From assembly GCA_047967505.1 (NCBI GenBank), contig CM106538.1: 64,000 nucleotides of DNA, one strand, 5' to 3'. The translations under genes and the position numbers were made by a program. Origin of the DNA: Dipteris shenzhenensis. Taxonomy: Eukaryota; Polypodiophyta; Polypodiopsida; Gleicheniales. Numbering within the stretch: the first letter of the stretch is position 1; the number at the start of each line of letters is the position of its first letter. The notes under the pieces were generated by a model, which was not told the DNA's origin, searched no databases, and saw only the letters and a list, made by a program, of their open reading frames with translations. Below, piece after piece: positions 11,325-23,332 of the stretch.

Positions 11325-14300
11325 TGAAAGGAAGTTTTTTTGGGGGGTGACTTGGCAAACCTTACAGAACAACAATGCTCGTTACTTACCAGGGAGCGGA
11401 CCAGTAATTCTTCCAAACTGCAAGCACTGTGGAAAACATTTTAACATGGGAGGTCCTATATGGTCTGACCCTATTCATGATTCAGATTGGATCTCTTCAA
11501 TTTTGAAAGGTTTGGTGGAAGCAAAGGAACGATATCCAGCTTATGATAAAGTACACAGTGTTCTGACAGCTATCTCTGAGGTATTTCAAGAAACTCTATT
11601 TTAATTTGCAACTGAGCTTTTGAACTATCCTTTACCTGTTCCCAGTTGATTACATAAATGCATAGATTACTGAGAGTGGCTCAAGAATCAGTTTTGTTTG
11701 CTATTAATATGTATATCCTTAAGTTGATGTACGTGTATGCAATCTGTACAAAAAGAGTAGCTTGTTGTTTTAATATTTGAGTTCCTCAAACTGATCTTTC
11801 ACTGATTTGAATCTTAAATGATGAGGTACAAGCGTTCACTTTTAGGCCAGTGAAATTGTTCTTAGGAAGTAATTTTAGAACTCAATTGTAAAAACTTGGA
11901 GTTGGCGTATTTGTGTGTGGATTAATAAAGAAGGGGTCATTGAACAATGATGAACGTAAGATGTGATCTTTTGAGCTATGGACTTTTCAACTTAGATGTG
12001 TGCTCTGATTAAAGAATGCAATCACTTAACTGTTATTTATTTTGTTTATGTGAATAAAGTTTTGATTGTTGTTCTGTACATTAATGTTGACTTGAATCTT
12101 TCTAAATCTGCAGACTTTCTGTGAGGAGCTACAAGTGCTCATGTCTTTTGCTGATCCTTGATGAGGATTTGCTAAAGCATAGTCAGCATCTAGTGGACCA
12201 TATCTGCTCTTCCTATTACGCTGCTTCTTGCCACGTCTCCCTTCCATTACCCCTTACATTTGGCTGCTCCTCTGTGCTAGTTTTATATTTTACCAATCTT
12301 TGCTCCCTATTTCCCTACTATCCACTTTGTTTACATTTGACTGTTCTCTGCTCTTTTTTCCTTTTTTTCTTCTCTGTTGTCTGCTCTTTTTGTACTTTCT
12401 ACTCTTTCCAGTTGTCTTTTTGTTCAATGCTCCCACATTGTTTGCTGGTTTTCTTTCTTCTTATCTTTTGGAAATACATTTTTAAAGCATCCCCTTGTGC
12501 TTCTGTTGTAGATTTTAACTTCATAATTCCTATTCAGTCACATGAAAACGCTTTTTGTCTCATCGAAATGCAACAAAATGTAATCATCACGAAATGTTTC
12601 GAAACAGGATGAAACACTTTGCACAAAACATTTATTTTTTGGGAAAAAAAAAAGGTTTTGTTTTTCTGCACAAAATGGCGTTTCACCCAAATTGTGAAGT
12701 TTTTTTCCTGTTCTTTCTTTGCCTGTTGCATGTATACGTGACTCATAATATTTTTGCTCGACATTTTGAGAACTTATGATTTGCTTGACGTTTCATGTGA
12801 CACATGAGGGTTTTGCTTGACATGTTGGAAACTTGTGAGTCATGACTGATAATTGTGTTTTGTGACATGTCACATGTGTAATATGTTATAACTATACATT
12901 AATTTGTACAAAGATTTAAAGATGATTTGTCTTATGTATCAATGACTCATTGTTCATATATCTAGATTCTATAATCTATATGCTTTGGACTCTATAAACA
13001 TTAAATGGTCTAAAGTTGAAACTTGACAACCAAGATTGAAAGCTTGAAATAAATTTGAAGAATGTGTTTGTGTTTTGAATTTCCTTTTTTAGCTGCCTCG
13101 ACTTGTATTACTATTTGTTCAGTCTAAACTTGAATATAACATATCTTATTTGCCAAACCTATCTGTTTCGTCTGAAAAGATGAAATGAAACATATCGAAA
13201 CAATGAAACATATCTTGTGACTGTGTTCCTATTCCATTTCCCCCTCATCTTGTTTTTTTATGCATACATATTAAAAAATAATGACTGCACAGGGCATACA
13301 TGTAAATTACAGTATATATGATGTTGTGTCAAGATTTCCTTGATGTCTGAGTATCCTAGTCAAAACATCTTGGCAATGTAGACCGAACATCTTGGCAATG
13401 TAGACCGGGCTCGTTAGATCTTGGAGGCTTTCTTGGGAGTGCTTCCCCGTTGCACCCTTTGCTCAACACCCCCCTTTTCTGTTCAACCTTCCTGCATTTT
13501 CTTCTTTCTTGGCTCAGTGAGAGTAGTGAGAGGCTTTGCTATTTAAAAGGTGATCTTTAGACCTTTGGTTTGCCCAAAGGGGTTCACATGGCAGGTGTCT
13601 TGATTGCTATTGCCATCAAGATCTTCTTGAGGACAAGCAGCATTTCGAGGGTGCCTTACAGGAACCTCGAGGCAAGGCTGTATTGTGGGCCTTACTCTCG
13701 CCACACATTGGGAGCTGGCTTGGTCAGGGAGTCTAGAATTGGTCTGGCTGGATTTTTAAACTTCAGGCACGTGATTTGAAGCTGTTTGCTTGGGCAAAAT
13801 GCAGGTGATGTTTTCTGTGGTTAATTCTGTCTTTCTTTGTTGTATACTGGATTTGGTAACACATTTACCATAAAATGGCAGCATAAAGCCCATCCAGGCG
13901 CTTCATCCTGGAATGCATTTAGATTGAACCTTTTGCATGGAATACTTGGAAATCCTCTGGAATTTTTGCAGCAAAAATTGTCATGCTTACACTCTAAATG
14001 TTTCTCCCTTTGTTGCAATTCGTCTTTGTTTGCTGCATTCTGCTGCAAATCACCATTAGCAGGCTGTGAATTGTGTACTTACAATTATATTGCTACAAAT
14101 TATCAAGGCTGACAATTCAGAATAAGGCTGAACTGAAATCATGACCTTTAAAGTAGACAGAAAAATCAGACCTTAGAGAGCTGGGCTCACTCTCACTCAT
14201 AAGAAGTAGCTCCTGTAGAATGATGTTCAAGTGTCTATTGAATCAAAACGAGTAATTTATACAATTTTAAGGGCACGAGCCGTCTTTGGTCTACTTCTCG

Positions 14301-17300
14301 TGGTCATCTTTCAACCTTAGATTATCAAAGAAGAAATACACTTTTAGCTTCTTCCCAAATGAGAGATGTATGCACAAGATCATATGTTTTATAATATGGT
14401 CTACACCCACCGTGGTACTGATATGAGGTTGGTAGGGATGTCATAGTCGCTAGTCCCTGCTATGCATTATGGAGTCTACGATTTTCAACCTTGTCATTGT
14501 CATTAGATTGAAACTGCACCATGTGCTGTGTTTTTAGAGGATGAGATTAGGAATATTCCTGGAGCACTCATCAATGTGTGTTACGATGCCCTCTGGGTCT
14601 GTTTCAGCTTGTAGAGTGCCTTGCGGAGTCTTCATATCTTGTTCCCTTTAATCTGAAACCTTGGAGACTGCTCCACACAAACTTTGTCTTCTACATTTGT
14701 GTTCATGATTGTTGAATTCATATCCATCTACAAAAGCGTTTCGATGGTGGTCATCCTTGCAGTCAAAGAAAATGTTTTCTGGTATTGAATCCATCTACAT
14801 GAGCATATCCTTTGGCTAAAGTCTAGCTAGTACTTGTTCAATGAGCCGTTCATCTTGTACTTCACTTTGAAGACCCAATGGATATCTAAGACCTTCCTCT
14901 TTATTGGCCTAGTCACAATGGCCCAAGTATGATTCTGGAGAATTTGTGGCTTCCTCCTAGTTTGGTCTCTCTCCGCTTCATCAAATGTCTCACTCTCAAA
15001 TGTCTGTCATGGCATAGAAGCAATTAACAAAATCCATCTCGATCAAAGAGATTTCCAACTATTGCATTATGAGGACATAAATCTTCTTTAAGGAAATAAT
15101 GTTGCATGTGCTTAGGGACTAACCATGATCCATATGAGCAGGGATGAGGTGAGACCAACCTTAGGCTACCCGTATGAGCAAGGATCAAGATTGAGGCTAA
15201 ATCAATCCATGACATGGATTGACCTAGAGATTCAAGCGTGGCCCAAGGTTTACACTTTGCTAGTGCCTAGATCCCCTTGGAGAAATTGTCCTTGGAAAAG
15301 CAATAAATATTGGAAGAAGTGTGCTGTTTACATCTCCCTTGAATTTAGGATTATGTAGCTGAGCTGGGCTTGTAAATACAAGTATTGGTGTCACTGTATA
15401 GGGATCTTGAGTAATGTAGCTCCCAACTGCATAAGCATGATGGCCTTGGAGTATTATGGAGGGTGGTCTAGCTCATGTGGTGTATTCTAGACCTCAGAAG
15501 TGGGGGAGGATGGGAGGCAAATGCAAAGAGTGTAGACAAGAGGATTGACTACCTTTTTGTCGGTGGTGTACTCAGATGCGTTGGGGTTCATTTTGCACTT
15601 CAGTATGATTTTTATAATGTGTTTGTATTGTTGTTGTATGTTTATCATCAACTATCTTTAATGGCCTACTATTGTGCTTTGGCTTATCATCAACTATCTT
15701 TGAATGGCCAGGGGCGTAGTCTACATCTTCTAAAGCATCACAACTTTGTTTCTCTCTAGGATTGCTGCATTCAAGCAGTAGGCTGAGCTTTAATAAATGT
15801 AATTATTTTGTGTAACACAAGACTTCCAGGTAGTTGTATCCTTCATTCCCTTCCAGAAGTTTGTAACCATACAAATATGGTGTCTTTAAAGCTGGCAGGT
15901 ATTTAAGTCTCAGCTCTTTTGTTGAACTAAAGATATTTTGGTATGCAGGAGCTGTTGGATGTACCTTTGTATCTGAGCCTACATTCTTTAAGCGCAACAT
16001 TGAAGTGCACACCACCTTCTGCAAGCCTGTTTCGCTATGCAATTGTCAATGCAGGCTATTCTATTTCTGGATCCCATGCATTTCCGTTAGGATTAAAGTC
16101 AGATGCACCAATGGATGTTGTATGGGACATCATGCGCTGTTGGGTATGCTTTATTTTGTTGCCTGCCCACTATCTATATTTTTCATACCAGGTCTTTTAT
16201 TCAAAATTTTATACTCAAGCTCACATGATGTGGAATTCAGGTGAAAGCTCATCCTGTGAAGCCTCAACCAGTTGAGAGTCCTGGAAGCATAATTCTAAGC
16301 CAGGAACCAGCTTTAGAGGTTTCTTCTTTTACATAGCCCTCCCCCGTCCTCTCCTTCCCTCCACTGCCCCTGGGCCATTGGGTTGCCTCTTCCTCTCCCT
16401 CTCCCTCTCTTTCATGACAGTCAATTGCGTCCCTGATTTTGTCTTGGATTTCTCTCTCTGTTAGTCCTTTTCTATTGTGGCTATCAATAGTAGTCTGGTT
16501 CTTTAAAGGCCATGGTGCAATGCTTTCTAAAACTACTACTACATCATTGCTGAAGAAGCCATGCCACCATTAAAGAAATCCCCAACCCCACCCGCCCCCC
16601 TCCCACCCCCTTTAGCTCACACACACACACACAAAACATACCTTATTTATTTTAGGGTCTTGATATAGGAGTCTCAAATTGACAAGATGGCTCTGCTTCT
16701 TATTAGGGGTCATGCTAGGTTGCACCATTCGACGTACCATTATTGTTTAGGATCCCTCCAACCAGGAATACAGTGCCCATGGGTCATTAATGGGACAACC
16801 ATTCTCAGGACTACGTAAATGTTTTAATCCAGAAGTTATGCAATGTGAAGTGGGAATGTTCCCTTTAGGAATCTGCAAGATGCAATGTGAAGTGGGCAGG
16901 ATTAATCATAGAACACCTTAATCTTGCAAACCTGAGCGATATTGGACAAGAACTGGGGACACAGGAGTGTTTTATAAAAAGATGCAGATTTAGTTGAATC
17001 CTACTTGAAATGGAAGTTCTGGGGATATGAGAAATGGAGTTAAAATTGAAATTGAATTATTAGAAGGAAAGGCTGCCAAAAAAGGAGAGTAATAATCTGT
17101 GTCCTGCCATGATCTCATCATTTAATAGGAGATAGAGGGATGGGATAAAACTCCTTGTGAAGAATGCATCATGGCAAGTACATGAAGAGAAAATGTTAGA
17201 GACGGAATGACACATCTTTAGCAGCACAGACATTGGCACCTGCATTCTTTCTCAAACAAAAGTTGATTTAAAATCCAGTTTGGAGGCATTAGATGAAAAT

Positions 17301-20300
17301 AGTCTAGGCAATGTAAGATTAATTTGTTATACTGTGGTGATTAGTATGAGCTTAAATTACACTGATCTTTTTTACCAAAGGCAGCAGTGGTGTCTTTTGC
17401 CCTCCACGACAGAGAAAAAGATATAACAAGTGAAGAGGAGAGCCCTGGTAAGGAAATCTGGAGAGATATGTTTGTTGTCGTTATCTGTAAAGCACAATAC
17501 TATTGCTTGTTGGACAGTGCCTTTGAGAAAGCTCCTAGAAACCCTATCATAAGCTTTCTTGAAATCCAAGTAAAGGATCACCATCTTATATTAAATGTGT
17601 TGAGTTTCTTTTTTTCTCAGATAAAAGAACATTCTATAATAAACTCCTAAGTGTCGCGGACACTAAGGAAAATACAACTCCCCATTGAAGGGTACAAAAG
17701 AGAACACAAGGATATTCCCCTGGCTGGCCGCTTATGGGGGATTATCTCGTACAAAGGGCTGAACAAATAGCCACTCTGGTGGTTCATAATGCCATACTAT
17801 AGACATGAAGGAAAGAGCCTGGCTCCCATATGCCTATAAATGTGCCTAGTGTGATCTGAATCCCTTTGGAGTCTATCCCATCTACCTCTGAAAGTATGAA
17901 TGATATCTAGATTCTAGCCAAATGCTCGCCAATGTCTCCGAGGCTGATGCTCTATGGCCTGCCTGCACCTAGCTGTCCATATGTACCAAGCAACGATGCT
18001 CGCTATCAGCTCCCATCTATGACAGTGTCCAGGTGTCCACATTCTCTCTGTGAAGTCTGGAGTATGGATAAAGGTCCACTCCTGCCCTACCCATCTGATC
18101 GATGAACTCTCCTGAATGTCCTCATTCCCACAAGCAGGTCCTCTGCCTGTAACCCAGACCACCAGGTCGCCACCATCTCATCTTGAATCCCAGCAAAGAC
18201 CTGTAGCGGGAGATAGGCTATCCTCACTCTCTCTCCTGCCCAATACTAACTGCAACTGCAAGATGATGCACTCAATACACAAAGTGAGCTGTGGATGTGA
18301 GTGAGAGAATCAGAGGGAGAGAATATAGTGGACCTCCGAGGAGGAAATAGATACAACTGAATAATGAATGCCCGATGATGCACTCAATACACAAAGTGAG
18401 CTGTGGATGTGAGTGAGAGAATTAGAGGGAGAGGATATAGTGGACCTCCGAGGAGGAAATAGATACAACTGAATAATGAATGCCCAAAGGGCTGAATACA
18501 ACTGTATGGAGGGACTGAAACCCTCACTGCAAAACTAGAAGACTAGACTACCTAGAGGAGGTGAATCCTCACTAGATCCCTGAAGAGGCTGAGGCTACCC
18601 TACTGGTCTGCTGCAGGGAGGCATGACTTTGCTGCTCTGAAGGCTTGAAGGCCTGAGGAGTGGATGAAGAATGAGGGCCAAAGGCTGCCCTTTTATAGGC
18701 TGATAGGTCAGCCTGGCCGACTTGGTCAACGCCGACCGTTGACCAGATCAGTCAAAAAAGCCAACATTGACCAAAAAGTCAACGCGTTGACTTTTGACCA
18801 AAAAGCCAACTCTGCGCTTTTTGACCTGCGATGACATGGCACTGACTGCCTGTTGACTGTGTGCTGATTGCTGATTGTGCAGGGCTGCCTGAATGGTTGT
18901 ACGGACATCTACGTGGCCGTTGATTTTAGCTAGCATGGTCATGGGCGTGTGGGTGGATGCTCGTGACAAAAAGTCAACGCGTTGACTTTTGATCAAAAAG
19001 CCAACTCTGCGCTTTTTGACCTGCGATGACATGGCACTGACTGCCTGTTGACTGTGTGCTGATTGCTGATTGTGCAGGGCTGCCTGAATGGTTGTACGGA
19101 CATCTACGTGGCCGTTGATTTTAGCTAGCATGGTCACGGGCGTGTGGGTGGATGCTCGTGACAAGACCATCCTCAAATCTCTCCTCCAAACCTCCTGTGC
19201 CAGCTGCAACTCGAAAGGTAGGGCCTTTGAGACTCCTATGCGAAACCACATCGTGAGCATGTTCTGAAATTACCTCCCAAATAAAACCTATCAATGTCTA
19301 AGATTCAGACCAGGAAGTGAAGATCATTGGTAAAAGCTTATCAAGGTCTTACAATGTGTCCCCAAGAGTGTGATTGGCCTTTACTTTCGCAAGGTAGTGG
19401 GATTGCCCCTCTAAGGGATGAGATAGAATAAGACCTCCAGACCTCTCCTGTGACATATCCCCAGTATCAAATATTCTTCAAAAGATTTTGTCAAAGCCCC
19501 TGCGATCCTAGTCACAATGAAACATTTTAGTGAAACTGTTTCAAGATTTCTGAAACGTTTAAACAAGAAATGTTTCAAGATTTCTCTGAAAGGGCTGCAC
19601 TGGAATGTCCAATCAGATAATTTTTATTTTAAAAACTAAAACTAAAAAGTGTTCAAAATTTAAAACAGTAACGTACCTGAGTTTCAGGGTTTTACCGAAA
19701 CGTTTTAGGTCCGAAATGTTTTGTTTCAGGAGCCCTGAAACACATTTCCATGTAACTACACCTGTAATAAGCTCCTGTGTCGATGAAAAAAGTGAGGAAA
19801 GAGGCCATCCTTTCTAGGGTGCTTTCTTGAGGATATGGCACAAAGAAGCTCCAGGAACTCTTGCTCTGTAAAGGATCTCTCCAAACAGGTACATATGTTG
19901 GCTCTGAGGCGTCGTGGTTTGGGCTACTACAGCTGTACATTGCTTCACCTTGTGCTGTCTCACATCCTAGATGATTAACCATTTTTGCAGAGGCTCTTGT
20001 AAAATAGTAGCCTTGTCTCTAATTTGTTTGGAAGTTTGCTACAAGTGGCCTTGGTCATCATGAAGAGCACATACACCCTCTCAAGTACAACAGGGGTGTA
20101 GAGGGACCTTGTTGAGACCGAGAGGGCCACATGAGACCTTCCTCAACCCTCCTCCAGTAGCATACCAAATCCCTCCCAAGGGTACTTAGGATGACTATGT
20201 GCTGTGTTTGGGCCTAAGAAATAGCTAATCTTACCTCAAATCTTACTATTCTGCAAATGTGTGCTATCCAAAAGAGATATCTGTATCTAGATATATTGTA

Positions 20301-23085
20301 TCCGTTGACACTACTGTTGAAGGTTACACATGCCGCAGTTTTTGTAACCTTGAGCTGGTGAAGCCATACGAGCTGACTAGGTGTTAGATTAGGAGTGGTG
20401 TAGTTTTTTAAAAGAGGTGGCACTTGGGCATGCACGTAGGCCTAGATTCAGGGTAGATTGAGGAGTTTGTTGGAGGTTTGACAGGGTAGCTCAGACGTGT
20501 GGTTATTGATAAGTGAGTATGTATCCCTCTGTACAAAACGAATGCAACTTTATCCATTTCTATTCAACCTATTCCTGATTCGTACAAGATGGGATGGTTT
20601 TCTTTATTTGTTTCTTTGCCTGCAATAGTAGCTCTTGCAGTTCCTACAGTCAGATATGCATGAGCAACTGCAGGCTGCAGTATGCATTGCACATTGTTGG
20701 GTGACATGTTTTATATTATGCTTGAAAGAGTTTGTCAGTGAAGCTATTGACAATTGGTATAAGAGCAGAGAAAGTGGGCTCAGAGAATTCAAGTCACTGG
20801 TGATCAGAAAAGGACTTTTAGATCACTTTAGTCAAAAATAAAAGAAGGGTGGAGGATTTCAAGGACACATTTGGCTTTCTGGTGTACGCATTTTGCTATG
20901 CAACAGCTAGCAGCACCAGGGGCTTTTGTGAAGGATACTGATGCTGCAAATATGTGAACAATGTATGACATTGGTTCAGTCAAAAGAGCATGTGAAAAGT
21001 GCCTAGTGAGCAAGAATGTGTCCACTTTGAATTGAACGAAATAGAAACATAAGCGAAGGACAATTTGGGCATTATAGACTTGTGATTATTGGGCGGTGAG
21101 GTGAGTCTTCTCATGTGCTAAAAGTCTTTGTGGATTATCTTATGTGCAGAGATCCTCAGGTAGTGCAGCTTTGCCTATTCTTCTGTTCACCACCTCAGAT
21201 TATGAGGGGGGACTGAATTCAATCATGCTCGGGTTTGTGTAACAATGAATACTGAAGCAATGCAAGCTGGAGCAGTGTAATGCCTCAGCAATCTTGATAG
21301 TCTTAGAAAATAAAATTTCAGTAAACCATATAGGGAACACCACTCAGGCTTTTTTGAAGATGGATTTGGAGAACTTAACATATTCCAAATGATAGGTACA
21401 TTGGGTGGCACTTTGGGAACAGACGACTCCAACATGCAAGCTCATAGACTGTGGAGAAACACTCTTGAGAATGGCTCTCTCCCAGCCAAATGCCCTTCAT
21501 CTGTGATGTGCCACCTTTCAGGGACATCACTTTATATGCTAGTGGAAATATGTTTAGTGTATGGTGTATGCAATGGGAGAAGTTCAGACTGAACACTCTG
21601 ATCCCACTTCAAACAATTTTGAATGCACAATAAATAACTCACAAGCACCTAGATCTGGAGAAATAGACAGCAGTAGAACAGTGGAAATATCTTTAGATGT
21701 ATTTCCCTGAACTGAGCCAAAATTCTTACAGATGTCTCCCACATAGATCTGTCACTATGCAGCAGTGTGCTGCCCTGGATGCTCTCTGGTGAGCACATGT
21801 ACTGCTTCTAACTCTGGCCTGGCACCTTCATTGATCATCTGCAAGTTTGAGCTCTTCAGGCTGCACCCTCCTGCACAATTGAGCTCTCCTACCTCCTGCA
21901 GGTTTGCACTGAGGTATGACAAGAATGGATGATGGCTACTGCATCAAAATGAACTGATTTGGATGCCCTCCAAGAGGCCTCTTTCACAGAGAAAGATGTG
22001 GGGGCTCTCCCAGCCCTGCTGCCCAGACAATGGGCTCATTATCAGCCCTAAACTAGGGCCTACTGCCAGCCCTGCAGCAGCCCACATGACAGTCTACAAT
22101 GCTGCCCATATGGCTGTCCTGGACTATTACCTTCCACCCATATCTTCCCATATGGCATCTTGTTTTCATGCCCATATGACAGCTCCTCTAATCCTCCCAT
22201 CCTATGTAGGTACCATGTCCCAATGCTCTCCTCATATGGGGCTTACAGTGGGACAATGGACATCCACTAAACTCCAGCTGCCAAGAGGACGTGAAACACT
22301 TTTGACGTTGGGCCTAGATATATCGTAATTGGCTGATTCCCAAGGAGGGCACACTTTTGACTTTGGGCCTAGATATATCGCAATTGGCTGATTCCCAAGG
22401 AGGGCAGGCAGGACTTAGTGCTGGTAGTGGCAAAAAATAGTTTGGTGACTGGTCTCTCAAAGAGAGCCTGCAAATGAGATGAGATGAACTATTTAGAAAT
22501 GTATATCTGAGCCAGTTCAAAGTACAAGTAACTTTATCTGCAAAGTATCCGGTCCGATGGTTCCATTTCACTCTCCAAAGATACTGCCAATACCAGCTGC
22601 ATATTCTCCTGTTTTGAGTTATCTGTATCCCATAAGTTGATCTTGCTGCGATTCCAGGAGTACCACAAGGCTGTCAGTTATTTATATGAAGAGCAGTTGC
22701 TGTCTCCTCACTAGATCACACTTTCATCTTCGATAACGACTTAGATAGTATAATGATGAACTCATCAGGAATACTAATGAGGCATTATTATCAGCAGGGC
22801 TGGATCTTTGTACGAGTATTTAGATGTAAATGGATCAATAATTAAAGTTGACATATCTTATGCATGTGTCCTTGTGACATGTAATTGATGGAAGTTTATC
22901 GGTTGAACATTGTGAGATATTCTTGTGAAGTCAAGGGTGCATGCATTTTGTGAATATTCATTTTGCAGGGAGAGAGGAACAGACAGACAGGCAGATGATG
23001 GGTGACCACATTTGATCTATGCATCAGAGATCGAACCGACACACCCAGACCATGCATCGAGGCCACCCCATCAACCACCCCGGGT

Positions 23086-23140
<55 letters not shown>

Positions 23141-23292
23141 GGGGGCGGAGGGAGGGATTGCAGGGGGGAGGGAGATAAAATTGCTACATAGTGAGTACTC
23201 GTTGGGGGAGGGAGATAAACATCTTTCAGTACTTGTTGAGGGAGTTTATGTGATGGTGTGAGTACTTCGAGTGAGTGAGTGAGTGAGTGAGT

Positions 23293-23332
<40 letters not shown>

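Noticed and set aside
18262-19162. Satellite or CRISPR-like array
   Set aside because: Only two units of each repeat are present, with no regular short repeat-spacer pattern.
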